Shown: in pieces, positions 53,695 to 62,553 of the stretch | How positions within the stretch are numbered: the stretch's first letter is position 1 | Layout of the letters: each line of letters begins with the position of its first letter | Position numbers and translations under genes: made by a program | DNA from: JANPLN01 sp041736155 | GTDB lineage: Bacteria; Bdellovibrionota; Bdellovibrionia; Bdellovibrionales; JAGQZY01 | DNA length: 64,000 nucleotides | Direction of reading: 5' to 3' | NCBI GenBank assembly: GCA_041736155.1 | Contig: JBGSUL010000035.1 | Location: 1-64,000, forward strand | The notes under the pieces: model-generated | Told to the model about the DNA's origin: nothing | What the model saw: the letters and a program-made list of their open reading frames with translations, nothing else | The model's database searches: none

Positions 53695-55064
53695 TTTACA
53701 ATAGCATTTTAGAAACCATTGGCGACACTCCGATTGTTAAACTTCACAAAGTAGTGCCCAAAAATAGTCCCCATACTTTTTTAGCAAAGCTCGAATATTT
53801 CAATCCAGGTCTGAGCGTGAAAGATCGCATCGCCTTGTCGCTGATTGCTGGCGCTGAAAAGCGCGGTGATTTAAAGCCGGGTGGTACTATCATCGAGGCG
53901 ACCTCCGGCAATACTGGCATGGGCCTGGCGATGGTTGCAGCGGTAAAAGGTTACAAAGCCATTTTTGTTATGCCCGACAAAATCAGTGAAGAAAAACGCG
54001 CCGCTCTTCGTGCTTTTGGCGCCAAAGTGGTCATTACTCCCACCGCCGTTGAACCTACTGATCCGCGCAGTTATCTTTCTGTCGCTAAAAAACTCGGCGA
54101 AATCACACCACATAGTTTTTTGACGAATCAATATCACAACCCTGATAATGCTCGCCAACACTACGAGACCACGGGACCAGAGATTTGGGAACAAACCGAA
54201 GGTAAGATTGATGTCTTTGTCGCCGGTGCAGGAACCGGTGGAACTGTGTCGGGTGCCGGAAAATATCTGAAAGAGAAAAATCCCAATCTCAAAGTTCTCT
54301 GCCCAGATCCTGTCGGTAGTATTCTCTACGATCTGTTTTATTTTAAAGAAGTCAAAAACCCGCCACAGCCTTACAAAGTGGAAGGGGTCGGCGAAGACAT
54401 GCTCCCTGAGAACGTGCACATGAACGTGATCGATGATTTTGTGCAAGTGACAGATAAGGAAACGTTCACTCTCGTGCGCGAGATTGTTTCAAAAGAAGGG
54501 ATCTGTGTGGGTCCATCTTGCGCGATGGCTCTGGCCGGCGCGATTAAGTATTCTGAGAAATTTACTAAACCTATGACTTTTGTGATCATGATGGCGGATA
54601 GCGGTCGCGCGTATCTGAGCAAAGCCTTCAACGATGATTGGATGAAGGATAACGACTTCCTTCCTTCGCCAATGCGTACAAACACTGTGCGTGACCTGTT
54701 GATGAAACAATCCCAACCCGATTTGATTTCGGCCAAGGTGGGACAAAGTGTGATCGACGTAGTGAATCTTCTCAAACAAAATAATATTTCTCAGGTTCCG
54801 GTATTCTCGGACAGTGAGATTGTGGGAATCCTCGACGAGTCGGATTTAATCTTCCCTCTTGCCACAGGAAAACTCAAACCCACAGAGCCGATCATTCATT
54901 TGATTAAGGGAAATATTATTTGGGTGGATCTCGAGGACAACTTAGAAAGTCTCTCTGATCATTTCCAAAAGGGCTTTATTGCTCTGGTCAAAGATGCTGG
55001 ACAGAAAACACGTTTGATCACAAAAATCGATTTGCTTGATTACATGAGCCATTTTCTTAACTAA
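53691..55064 (+). CDS. Cystathionine beta-synthase with CBS domains
   Basis: 457 residues. PLP-dependent fold-type II enzyme: Lys44 in NPGLSVKDRIA binds the cofactor, TSGNTGMGLA binds the substrate carboxylate, and GAGTGGTVSGAGKYLK the phosphate. Residues about 335-457 are a pair of CBS domains (VRDLLMKQSQPDLISA, VVNLLKQNNISQVPVF). It condenses serine and homocysteine. The tandem CBS domains separate it from cysteine synthase. It lacks the N-terminal heme motif of the human enzyme. Confidence 0.92.
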   Translation: MIYNSILETIGDTPIVKLHKVVPKNSPHTFLAKLEYFNPGLSVKDRIALSLIAGAEKRGDLKPGGTIIEATSGNTGMGLAMVAAVKGYKAIFVMPDKISEEKRAALRAFGAKVVITPTAVEPTDPRSYLSVAKKLGEITPHSFLTNQYHNPDNARQHYETTGPEIWEQTEGKIDVFVAGAGTGGTVSGAGKYLKEKNPNLKVLCPDPVGSILYDLFYFKEVKNPPQPYKVEGVGEDMLPENVHMNVIDDFVQVTDKETFTLVREIVSKEGICVGPSCAMALAGAIKYSEKFTKPMTFVIMMADSGRAYLSKAFNDDWMKDNDFLPSPMRTNTVRDLLMKQSQPDLISAKVGQSVIDVVNLLKQNNISQVPVFSDSEIVGILDESDLIFPLATGKLKPTEPIIHLIKGNIIWVDLEDNLESLSDHFQKGFIALVKDAGQKTRLITKIDLLDYMSHFLN

Positions 55065-55077
55065 AATAGGAGCCACT

Positions 55078-56235
55078 ATGAAAGCGACTGACCACAAAGT
55101 AGGATTTGCTACACGCGCGATTCACGCAGGACAAGAGCCGGACCCTACAACGGGCGCGATCATGACTCCCATTTATCTGACCTCCACATTTGTGCAAGAG
55201 TCGCCCGGTGTGCACAAAGGGTATGAGTACAGCCGCACTTCCAACCCAACTCGCAAAGCCTACGAAAACTGTCTTGCCAGCCTAGAATCTGGAAAGTTCG
55301 GTTTTGCCTTTGCTTCGGGTTGTGCTGCGACAACGACGGTGATGCATCTTCTGAAAGCGGGCGATCACGTTGTCGCCAGCGATGATATGTACGGTGGCAC
55401 ATTTCGCCTTTTTGATAAAGTTCTCCGCCACAATGGTATCGAGTTCTCGTTTATTGATATGACGAAACCAGAGAATTTTGAAAATGCCATCAAAGCCAAC
55501 ACCAAACTGGTGTGGATCGAAACGCCCACGAACCCCATGTTAAAGTTGGTGGACATTCGCAAACACTGTGCTCTAGCACAAAAGAAGAGCATCATCTCTG
55601 TGGTTGATAATACCTTCATGAGTCCCTATTTTCAGCGGCCGTTAGAATTAGGCGCCGATGTGGTTCTCCACTCCACAACAAAATATATCAATGGCCACAG
55701 TGACATCGTTGGTGGGGCATTGATTATGAATCGCCCCGAGCTGGCAGAGAGAATCGCGTTCCTCAGTAACTCCATGGGCGGTATCCAATCCACTTTTGAT
55801 TCCTACATCTGCATGCGCAGTTTAAAAACTTTGCCGGTGCGAATGCGTACCCACGAAAGCAATGCCAATAGCATCGCAACTTTTTTAGAAAAACATCCCA
55901 AAGTGGAACGAGTCATCTACCCAGGATTGGCCTCCCATCCCCAGCACGCGTTGGCCAAAGAACAGATGTCCGGTTTTGGTGGCATGATCACTTTTTACAT
56001 AAAAGGTGGCATGACGGAATCGCGACAATTTTTGGAAAAAGTGAAGATTTTTTCATTGGCAGAAAGCTTAGGCGGCGTGGAATCCTTAATTGAGCACCCA
56101 GCGATTATGACACATGCCAGTGTGCCTGTAGAAAATCGCAAGGCTCTGGGGATTTCCGACAATCTCGTGCGCCTCAGCGTCGGCATCGAAGACATCAACG
56201 ATCTTCTATGGGACCTTGAGCAAGCCTTGAAATAA
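55078..56235 (+). CDS. Cystathionine gamma-lyase/synthase family enzyme
   Basis: 385 residues of the Cys/Met metabolism PLP family: EYSRTSNPTRKAYE near the start, Lys202 in HSTTKYINGHSD, and SLGGVESLIEHPA near the end. With CBS 13 nt upstream, cleavage of cystathionine to cysteine (gamma-lyase) is the better reading than gamma-synthase; sequence alone cannot settle it. The pair would make cysteine from homocysteine, which could supply SufS and GshA. Confidence 0.9.
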   Translation: MKATDHKVGFATRAIHAGQEPDPTTGAIMTPIYLTSTFVQESPGVHKGYEYSRTSNPTRKAYENCLASLESGKFGFAFASGCAATTTVMHLLKAGDHVVASDDMYGGTFRLFDKVLRHNGIEFSFIDMTKPENFENAIKANTKLVWIETPTNPMLKLVDIRKHCALAQKKSIISVVDNTFMSPYFQRPLELGADVVLHSTTKYINGHSDIVGGALIMNRPELAERIAFLSNSMGGIQSTFDSYICMRSLKTLPVRMRTHESNANSIATFLEKHPKVERVIYPGLASHPQHALAKEQMSGFGGMITFYIKGGMTESRQFLEKVKIFSLAESLGGVESLIEHPAIMTHASVPVENRKALGISDNLVRLSVGIEDINDLLWDLEQALK

Positions 56236-56252
56236 GTCTACCAAAGTGAGTT

Positions 56253-56281
56253 CGCACCCTTGACTTAAGAGTGCGGTTTTT
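56253..56281 (+). terminator. Rho-independent terminator of the transsulfuration operon
   Basis: CGCAC-C-CTT pairs with AAG-A-GTGCG (8 pairs and one mismatch, 5-nt loop GACTT), followed by G and TTTTT. It lies 18 nt past the stop and 30 nt before tRNA-Phe. A TTGACT inside it may also be a -35 box for the tRNA, but I find no good -10. Confidence 0.8.
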
Positions 56282-56311
56282 GTAGCTATATTGGTTCTTA
56301 TTTTCCGATGT

Positions 56312-56387
<76 letters not shown>

Positions 56388-56511
56388 CTTTAAAGACTCG
56401 AACCTTGGTCGTCTTACAGACTCACCTATCTTCGTCGTTAATAATATTGGTCGCTCCGCTCCATTTTTGTTCTGAATAATGCGATGGGCCTCAACTCAAA
56501 ATTGGATTCGT

Positions 56512-57084
56512 ATGGGAAAAAGCCGTTTAGAAGCATTCAGTGATGGCGTTCTTGCGATCATCATTACCATTATGGTTTTGGAACTCAAACCTCCTCACGA
56601 TACAACACTCGAAAGTCTCTACCCGCTTCTTCCCGTTTTCTTGGCTTATGTTTTAAGTTTTATTTATGTCGGTATTTACTGGAACAATCACCACCATATG
56701 CTCCACACCGTTACAAAAGTAACGGGAGGAATTTTATGGGCCAATCTGCATTTACTCTTTTGGCTTTCTCTTGTTCCGTTTGCCACAGCCTGGGCTGGCG
56801 AAAATCATTTTGCGCCTTTACCTGTCGCCGTCTATGGTTTTGTACTTCTTATGGCAGCGATCTCGTATTGGATTTTGCAGAATGCGATTATTTGTTCTCA
56901 TGGAGATAAGTCTCCACTTAAAGTGGCGGTTGGTAACGATCTTAAGGGAAAACTTTCTCCCGTCTTTTACCTTCTTGCTATCGCTTCGTCATTTTTTTCT
57001 TCAGCCCTCGCCATGGGCTTTCTGATTTTTGTTGCAGGGATCTGGCTTATCCCCGATCGGCGTATTGAAAAACACTTACGTTAG
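56512..57084 (+). CDS. TMEM175-like (DUF1211) membrane protein, possible potassium channel
   Basis: 190 residues from the ATG at 56512; an ATG at 56479 lacks a ribosome site and would add 11 residues. The first membrane helix has FSDGVLAIIITIMVLEL, the filter helix motif of bacterial TMEM175 proteins, and about five further helices follow (LLPVFLAYVLSFIYVGIYW, LHLLFWLSLVPFATAW, and others). Bacterial members are tetrameric potassium channels. The stop codon lies within the palindrome at 57081-57109. Confidence 0.85.
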   Translation: MGKSRLEAFSDGVLAIIITIMVLELKPPHDTTLESLYPLLPVFLAYVLSFIYVGIYWNNHHHMLHTVTKVTGGILWANLHLLFWLSLVPFATAWAGENHFAPLPVAVYGFVLLMAAISYWILQNAIICSHGDKSPLKVAVGNDLKGKLSPVFYLLAIASSFFSSALAMGFLIFVAGIWLIPDRRIEKHLR

Positions 57085-57109
57085 ATCCTTCGCTCCGCTC
57101 AGGATCTAA
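57081..57109. repeat. Dispersed palindromic element, copy B (likely terminator)
   Basis: TTAGATCC and GGATCTAA form a perfect 8-bp stem with a 13-nt loop TTCGCTCCGCTCA. It fills the gap between two convergent genes and matches the core of the copies at 33441 and 60671. It could end both transcripts. Confidence 0.7.
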
Positions 57110-57110
57110 T

Positions 57111-58127
57111 TTACTTAAGTGGTTTGCAGACTTCGTCTTTGACTCCCGCAACACGCTCGGTGGTTTGCGGGTGACTGGATAAATAATTAAATAATTTATT
57201 TTTTGGATTCGTGGACATTTTGTACGCTTTTTCGAGATCGAGAAGAGCTTGTTTAAAGCACGACGAAGAAAGACCCGTTCTCTTCAGCGAAGCATAGGCC
57301 CCCTGATCTGCCTGTTGCTCAAATTTACGCGAATACTTTGCGCTGACTAAAAAAACACCCATGTTGAGAATTGTGTCTGTGGTTCCCACCATATCGCCGA
57401 TAATAAAAAAGGAAACCCCCGACAACACAGAGGACGAAAAAATGGTCGACAATACATGTCGGTTCTTTAAGTGGGCCTCTTCGTGGAAGACAACAGATAA
57501 AATTTCTTCATCTTGGCTCATGGCTTCTACCAACTCATCGCCGATAATAATGGTGTTTCCAGCAAGCGCAAAGGCATTGGGTAATTCTAGCTCTCTAAAC
57601 AAAATTTTGATTCGAGGGTCAATGTGCTCGCGGAGGTAGTCCGTCAGCTGTTGCTGTCGTTCTGGTGAAAGCTTACTTGGGGAAAAATATTTGCTATCGA
57701 GTTGCTCCACCAGGATCTTATCAAAAGAGTTCGCCCATTCTTGGGGCACACGAGCGGCCAAAGATCCACTGAGCTTGGGTAAAACCACTTGCACTAGGAA
57801 AACAAGCCCAAGCACTACCGATATTAAACTTAAAACCACGCCCAGGCTATGAGATTCGAGCCAATAAACGAACCGTGATCCCGACGTAAACAGATTTCTG
57901 ATTTGTTCAAAATGATAATATCCACTCTCGACTTCGAGACGACCTCCATCGACAAGTTCAATAATCAATGGTCCGTTTTTTGTTGGAATCATCGCACGAT
58001 ATTGACCTTGCGCAAGTGTCCGCTCGTCACCGTCCACAATGACAATTGAATGATTGAGAACACGCAACTTTACGTCGCGTGCTTGAGAAGTTTTTCCATC
58101 AAGAAAAGTGGCTCTTAACTCGATCAC
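57111..58127 (-). CDS. M48-family membrane metallopeptidase
   Basis: 338 residues. A non-membrane N-terminal part (about 80 residues), one membrane helix (LGVVLSLISVVLGLVFLVQVVL), then the peptidase domain with VVFHEEAHLKNRH (His215, His219) and a second hydrophobic stretch, then KFEQQADQGAYASL with the third zinc Glu. This is an Oma1/HtpX-like arrangement. The start overlaps the DUF898 gene by 4 nt; M48 and DUF898 proteins often occur together. Confidence 0.87.
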   Translation of the reverse strand: MIELRATFLDGKTSQARDVKLRVLNHSIVIVDGDERTLAQGQYRAMIPTKNGPLIIELVDGGRLEVESGYYHFEQIRNLFTSGSRFVYWLESHSLGVVLSLISVVLGLVFLVQVVLPKLSGSLAARVPQEWANSFDKILVEQLDSKYFSPSKLSPERQQQLTDYLREHIDPRIKILFRELELPNAFALAGNTIIIGDELVEAMSQDEEILSVVFHEEAHLKNRHVLSTIFSSSVLSGVSFFIIGDMVGTTDTILNMGVFLVSAKYSRKFEQQADQGAYASLKRTGLSSSCFKQALLDLEKAYKMSTNPKNKLFNYLSSHPQTTERVAGVKDEVCKPLK

Positions 58128-59311
58128 AGGCCAATCTCAAAATCTAAATCAAAGATTCCGAGGATCTCCTCGGCGATGGGAGAGGCTGAGCTTGCCGCTG
58201 TCTCGACAAACTGATCGAGATTGTCGACACTCAAATATTTAGACTCAGTTAAAAGCTTTCGATAACGCATTTGTGCCCATGGAATCATAAGACCAAAACT
58301 GAAAATCATGACAAAAAGATTGGTGAATACGACCCATACAAAATCTTTTTTCGATAAGACGATTCTACTCTGGTAGGGTCCCGCATGCAGACGACCCCAA
58401 ATATATGTATTCGTTAAGTAAGGAAAAAGTACGCTCAGATAAAATATTAAACCGTAAAATGTAAAAATAAGCGGAACTATGAGAATTAGCATTATGGTTC
58501 CAGTAATCCGTATCAACCCCAAACAAGCTACCACGGTCAGCGCTATCAGAACCATCCAACCTATAGCTCTTAGGTACGGCATGAATACATGGCTGAAAAC
58601 TGCCGAAGAGTCAGTGTGAATTGAAACTCTCGTCCCGCCATAAGATAAATTATTATAAATGTAACTATAGCTGGCGTTAAGTATTTTGCGACCCATGATC
58701 AACATATAGATGATGTTCACTACCGCGATACTCATAATCGTTATCATCGTCGGGTGGGACCAAATTGCGAGAGCGGCCGCTTTATCTTTTCCCGTCGTCA
58801 CCGGTAATTGGCCAAATATTTTTAAACATAAAATGGAGATAAACGACGTAACAAACAAAAAGGCGCCATAGCGAAACCATAGTCGATAAGCATCGTCGAG
58901 TTTTCCATGAAAACCAAAACGTACATTTCTGTAACTTGTGTATTTGGTCTTAAATCGCATGGATTTAACAAACAAAAATGGACCGACAAGAACCATTAAA
59001 AAGAATCCCAGAATCCCCACGGTCCAGTTGATTTGCCCACCCCAAAAATACAAACCAAAAATCACCAATGCAATAATCCGCCCTATCAATATGGGAAGTG
59101 GCTGAGCGTGATAATCCATCCGACTTCCTTTAAATTCGGTAGCTTGGTTTATGTACTTCATTTTTCGAATTTTAGCCCATGGACTGTAAACTCCGAGTGT
59201 CACCAATGTAAGGAACAAATTGACGATCCAAATACTGAAATAATCACCCGAACGACCATGAAACTGTAGGCGAATGAATTCGGGTTGTGATGGGGGCACC
59301 TCTAAATGCAT
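58124..59311 (-). CDS. DUF898/YjgN-family membrane protein
   Basis: 395 residues from the ATG at 59311, which has AGGAG 8 nt upstream; an ATG 75 nt earlier is less likely. It has two similar halves, each with a FHGRSGDYFSIW or FGFHGKLDDAYRLW start, LTLVTLGVYSPWAKIRK or FGLMIPWAQMRYRK, and several membrane helices, the layout of the YjgN family. Function of the family is unknown. Coupled to the M48 peptidase. Divergent from the RAP-like gene with about 180 nt between starts. Confidence 0.87.
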   Translation of the reverse strand: MHLEVPPSQPEFIRLQFHGRSGDYFSIWIVNLFLTLVTLGVYSPWAKIRKMKYINQATEFKGSRMDYHAQPLPILIGRIIALVIFGLYFWGGQINWTVGILGFFLMVLVGPFLFVKSMRFKTKYTSYRNVRFGFHGKLDDAYRLWFRYGAFLFVTSFISILCLKIFGQLPVTTGKDKAAALAIWSHPTMITIMSIAVVNIIYMLIMGRKILNASYSYIYNNLSYGGTRVSIHTDSSAVFSHVFMPYLRAIGWMVLIALTVVACLGLIRITGTIMLILIVPLIFTFYGLIFYLSVLFPYLTNTYIWGRLHAGPYQSRIVLSKKDFVWVVFTNLFVMIFSFGLMIPWAQMRYRKLLTESKYLSVDNLDQFVETAASSASPIAEEILGIFDLDFEIGL

Positions 59312-59487
59312 AGGCTTTTCTCCTGTTAAAAGGGAAGAAATTTGCATGACCTTAGGAAAAGTGCAATGTTCTAGAGAACTTTTCATGTATTTTTTTCGTC
59401 AAAATAGTCAGTCGCTTGCTACTCGTGTTTTTTTTTCAATTTTTTTAGAAAACCTCCTCAAAAATGCGAAAACTGCTATAAATCTCT

Positions 59488-60669
59488 ATGCTTTTGCGCT
59501 GGTTCCTGTTCTTTACTTTCTCCTCCTGTTGTTGTTTTGCCGAAGCCGCACTCCGCTGCGATACTTTTTTTCCTCAAAATCTTATTAGCCCCTCTCTTGT
59601 TGACGACTCCGTTTCCTCTGAAGAAATCCAACAGATGATCGCGGAAAGCCGCAAGAGTCTTCGGGAGCAATCATTTCGTGTCTCTTATCAAGAATTTTTC
59701 GCACGTGTGCTCAATCAGCCCGCAGAGGCTTACGAATCCTTGAGTCCTCAAGAGAGCCTCGCTTATCTTACTTTGTTCGCGCGCTGGCGTCTGTTGCCCT
59801 CAGACAAATGGAGTGCTTTCTTTTTGCAGATCGTTGAGCGACAAATCTTTGAGTGGTCGAATGAAAGCTTTCTCACCTTTGCTCTGCAGAGAAAATTAAC
59901 CCCGTTGGTCTTTCCGGAATCTTTTGTGGCGTCTTACTACCAACGTTTGCGCGAAATTTTCCCGAGTCTAAATGTAACCACTCAGCTTGAAACCTTGTCG
60001 GCTGAACTTTATCACGACGGAGAGCTTAAACATTCGTTGAGTACTGAAGACTTGTCTTTTTTTATCAGAGTACTCACCGAAAATTTAAAAAACTTGCCTG
60101 AAAGCTTGCCAGGAAATTTACCTGCAAACTTACATATTAAACCTGTAAAAGAAATGTACCGTGGCCTGCTTTTTTTAAAGAACGATGTTCGTACTTCGCT
60201 CACCTACGAAATTTCACTCCTGATAGAGCAACTCGAAAGAAAACTGCAATATTATAATATATCTCTAGCGGACGGAGGTAAAAGTGGTGACACTCGCCAT
60301 CGTTCGTCCCCTGACGACTCTCGCTATCAGATCTTGGAGATCGACCTACAATTACTCTTTAGAGGTTCCGAGCTCATCACCGAGTATTCAGATGCCCAAC
60401 TACCGGGTTTTTATGATGCTGTAGATATTCTCGTTGTAGACGCTCGACTTGTTGTGGAGTGGGATGGTGGTCATCACTATTTTCGACCTCTCCTCATGGA
60501 TGGTTCGATTCTCAATGAGCAAGACGATCTGGTATTACGTCCCTTAGACCGCGCAAGGGATCGATTGCTGCGAACGCAAGGATATCGAATATTGCGGATT
60601 TCTCCTCCCCTCGCAAATCAGCTTCATAATTTAGATATTGAGACTTTGATTAACGAGCAGAATCCGTAA
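59488..60669 (+). CDS. Secreted protein with C-terminal RAP-like (restriction-endonuclease-fold) domain
   Basis: 393 residues. Signal peptide (LLRWFLFFTFSSCCCFAEA), a helical middle of about 270 residues, and a C-terminal domain with AVDILVVDARLVVEWDGGHHY, (in parts) followed by DRARDRLLRTQGYRILRIS. This order (D-I strand, E-x-D-G-x-H-Y, basic helix, R-I-L-R-I strand) is that of RAP domains and of PD-(D/E)xK enzymes like Vsr. RAP proteins normally act on RNA inside cells or organelles; a secreted one is unusual. Could be an effector nuclease. The domain call rests on motif order only. Confidence 0.75.
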   Translation: MLLRWFLFFTFSSCCCFAEAALRCDTFFPQNLISPSLVDDSVSSEEIQQMIAESRKSLREQSFRVSYQEFFARVLNQPAEAYESLSPQESLAYLTLFARWRLLPSDKWSAFFLQIVERQIFEWSNESFLTFALQRKLTPLVFPESFVASYYQRLREIFPSLNVTTQLETLSAELYHDGELKHSLSTEDLSFFIRVLTENLKNLPESLPGNLPANLHIKPVKEMYRGLLFLKNDVRTSLTYEISLLIEQLERKLQYYNISLADGGKSGDTRHRSSPDDSRYQILEIDLQLLFRGSELITEYSDAQLPGFYDAVDILVVDARLVVEWDGGHHYFRPLLMDGSILNEQDDLVLRPLDRARDRLLRTQGYRILRISPPLANQLHNLDIETLINEQNP

Positions 60670-60670
60670 G

Positions 60671-60800
60671 CTGAGATCCTTTGCCTCGCTCAGGATGACG
60701 GAGGGAGACAGGTCCTTCTCTCTGCTCTGAACGACGCAGGCCTAGCCTGCGCTTCGCTCAAAAGTCTAACAAAGATTCCTGAGAGCAGCGAAGGATCTCT
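60671..60800. repeat. Dispersed palindromic element, copy C (complex)
   Basis: Between convergent genes: an arm AGATCCTTTGCCTCGCTCAGG (in parts from 60674), a degenerate AGGTCCTTCTCTCTGCTCTG, a separate perfect hairpin CGCAGGC-CTA-GCCTGCG (60735-60751), and an inverted arm ATTCCTGAGAGCAGCGAAGG (60775-60794). Same core as copies at 33441 and 57081. Confidence 0.7.
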
Positions 60801-60801
60801 C

Positions 60802-61587
60802 TTACTCTCCGAAGATCTTTTCGCAAATGAAATGTCTGCTAGGAAATTTAACGATTTCTGCGGTGGCGATACGTTGTGTTTTTTCATGCGTAGCGACCTC
60901 CGCCACTGGAAGCGCCGGGCGTTTGTACGCACCATAAAGCATTTCTTCACGATCCTGCGCTAACTGAGCCAACTCCTCCAGAGGAATCGATGCTGTGCTT
61001 TGTTTTTCAAAGCCAAAAGTTTGAGAACGTGTATCTTTTTGAATGTTCTCTGAGCCTCTATCTTGTACCCATGGCCCCCAGAAAATATATTTTCTTCTGT
61101 AATACTTTCGCACGAAAACATAATAAAGCTTCTCACCGTCGCGAATCAGACGTCGTTCTTCCCTACGCATGTGACGCTCGTTCTGATCCATTGTCGTTTC
61201 GGTTATGACAAGTACTCCCGGCTCTCCGTGATATTCGATGCTGCTCTTGTAACTACCATAACCGCCCATGTAGCGAACATCCCCTCGCAAAGACTCCTGT
61301 TCTTCTTTCGTTTCATGAAGTGCCAGAGGATACAAAAAATCTTGCCATATCATGACTGGGTTTCCACCCAGCTCCCATGCATGGAGAGTGTTCTCACTGA
61401 GAAACACGCTTATCACCTTTTCTCTTCCCTGTTCATCATGGGAAAAGTAGGTTCCTAAAAAGGGTTCGAGGATACTTTCGAGGTGAGCGTTAACTCCAGA
61501 ATCTTTTGCAAAGACGACTGTGGGTGGAAGTAAAAAGAACACGACAAAGAACGCTCGCAAAATGTTTAATTTCTGATGAACTTGCAT
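60802..61587 (-). CDS. Secreted protein, unknown
   Basis: 261 residues from the ATG at 61587; the open frame begins 87 nt earlier but the signal peptide (LRAFFVVFFLLPPTVVFA) fits the later start. A Trp/Tyr-rich beta domain at about 40-190 with YMGGYGSYKSSIEYHGEPGV and YYRRKYIFWGPWVQDRG, then a polar tail. It faintly recalls lipocalin-like CpcT/DUF proteins, but I do not assign it. Two other exported-protein genes lie upstream on the same strand. Confidence 0.75.
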   Translation of the reverse strand: MQVHQKLNILRAFFVVFFLLPPTVVFAKDSGVNAHLESILEPFLGTYFSHDEQGREKVISVFLSENTLHAWELGGNPVMIWQDFLYPLALHETKEEQESLRGDVRYMGGYGSYKSSIEYHGEPGVLVITETTMDQNERHMRREERRLIRDGEKLYYVFVRKYYRRKYIFWGPWVQDRGSENIQKDTRSQTFGFEKQSTASIPLEELAQLAQDREEMLYGAYKRPALPVAEVATHEKTQRIATAEIVKFPSRHFICEKIFGE

Positions 61588-61693
61588 ACGACCACCGCTT
61601 TTGTTTGTGATCGGGAATATAGCTAGGTGTTTTGAGGACAGCGAGAAGTATGTGGGAACGAGTAAAGTTTTCATATTAAACGAGATACTTCGT

Positions 61694-62518
61694 TTAGCGG
61701 CATTGACGCCAAAGGAGGTGATACTGCATTTCGCCGTTGGGGGACGCGCCGATGGCCGCGTCGAGGGAATCGACGGTGCCCATCACATCTTCACCTTGCG
61801 CGTTGGTAACGGCAGCCGCCCGGGTTTCTATGCGTAGTTGTCCTGAACGTCCGCAAGGTGACCAAACGGGCTCTGTGGAAATGTCGGTCGATAAAGTGTA
61901 TTCGTCATCGAGAGGACCGCGAAAATCAAAGTGCCGGCGCACACGTCGACCAGCTTGTTTACCTGTTTGCGAATCGACAAACGAGTATAATGTAAAATAA
62001 CGAACGCGCGCATTGCGCGGAATCAAATTGTAACCACGATAATCTAATTTCACCACGGTAAACTGAACTCCCCGAGGCAATTCCAAAGGAACTTGTACCG
62101 TACAACTTTTCAAATCGCGTCGGTTACCGTAACTGCGTCCCGCTTGCACCACATAATTATCAAATAGAAGAGCGAGCGTTTTTTGATCCGGTGTGAGACT
62201 CACGCCCACCGTTCCTTCGGGGCATCCACTGCCGCCCCATTGCGGTTTTTTAATCTGCAAACCTGGAACAAAAATCGATCCCGCATTTTTGGGTCTCTCT
62301 CCCCAACCGGGACGAAAAGGTTTCGCGCTTTCGTCGTTTTGCATTTGTGGCTCTGCGGATTCACCAGCATCGCCAATAACTGCGGCCCCCGGTGCTCCCA
62401 CAAAAGGAGCGCCAACAGCTGGCGCCCGCAAAGAATCGATAAAGTGAGGAGATCCTTTCCATTGAGCCTGACCTTCTTGGCTTAGCAACATCACAACAAC
62501 TAAAAATACAGACTTCAT
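61694..62518 (-). CDS. Secreted DUF4360 protein with Ala/Pro-rich insert
   Basis: 274 residues from the ATG at 62518, with GAGGAG 9 nt upstream; the frame extends upstream without a site. Signal peptide (SVFLVVVMLLSQEGQAQ), a 70-residue low-complexity stretch rich in Ala, Pro and Gly, then the DUF4360 domain: GCPEGTVGVSLTPDQKTLALLF, in parts, KSCTVQVPLELPRGV, KLDYRGY, and a Cys-rich end WRQCR. Paralogue of the gene 35 nt upstream. DUF4360 has no known activity. Confidence 0.87.
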   Translation of the reverse strand: MKSVFLVVVMLLSQEGQAQWKGSPHFIDSLRAPAVGAPFVGAPGAAVIGDAGESAEPQMQNDESAKPFRPGWGERPKNAGSIFVPGLQIKKPQWGGSGCPEGTVGVSLTPDQKTLALLFDNYVVQAGRSYGNRRDLKSCTVQVPLELPRGVQFTVVKLDYRGYNLIPRNARVRYFTLYSFVDSQTGKQAGRRVRRHFDFRGPLDDEYTLSTDISTEPVWSPCGRSGQLRIETRAAAVTNAQGEDVMGTVDSLDAAIGASPNGEMQYHLLWRQCR

Positions 62519-62553
62519 GTGAGTTCTCTCCTCAAACAGTTTCGTTAGTAAGC

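Noticed and set aside
56260..56292. Strong promoter for tRNA-Phe (TTGACT with TATATT)
   Set aside because: The spacing is 21 nt and the -35 box lies inside a terminator stem; too weak to list.
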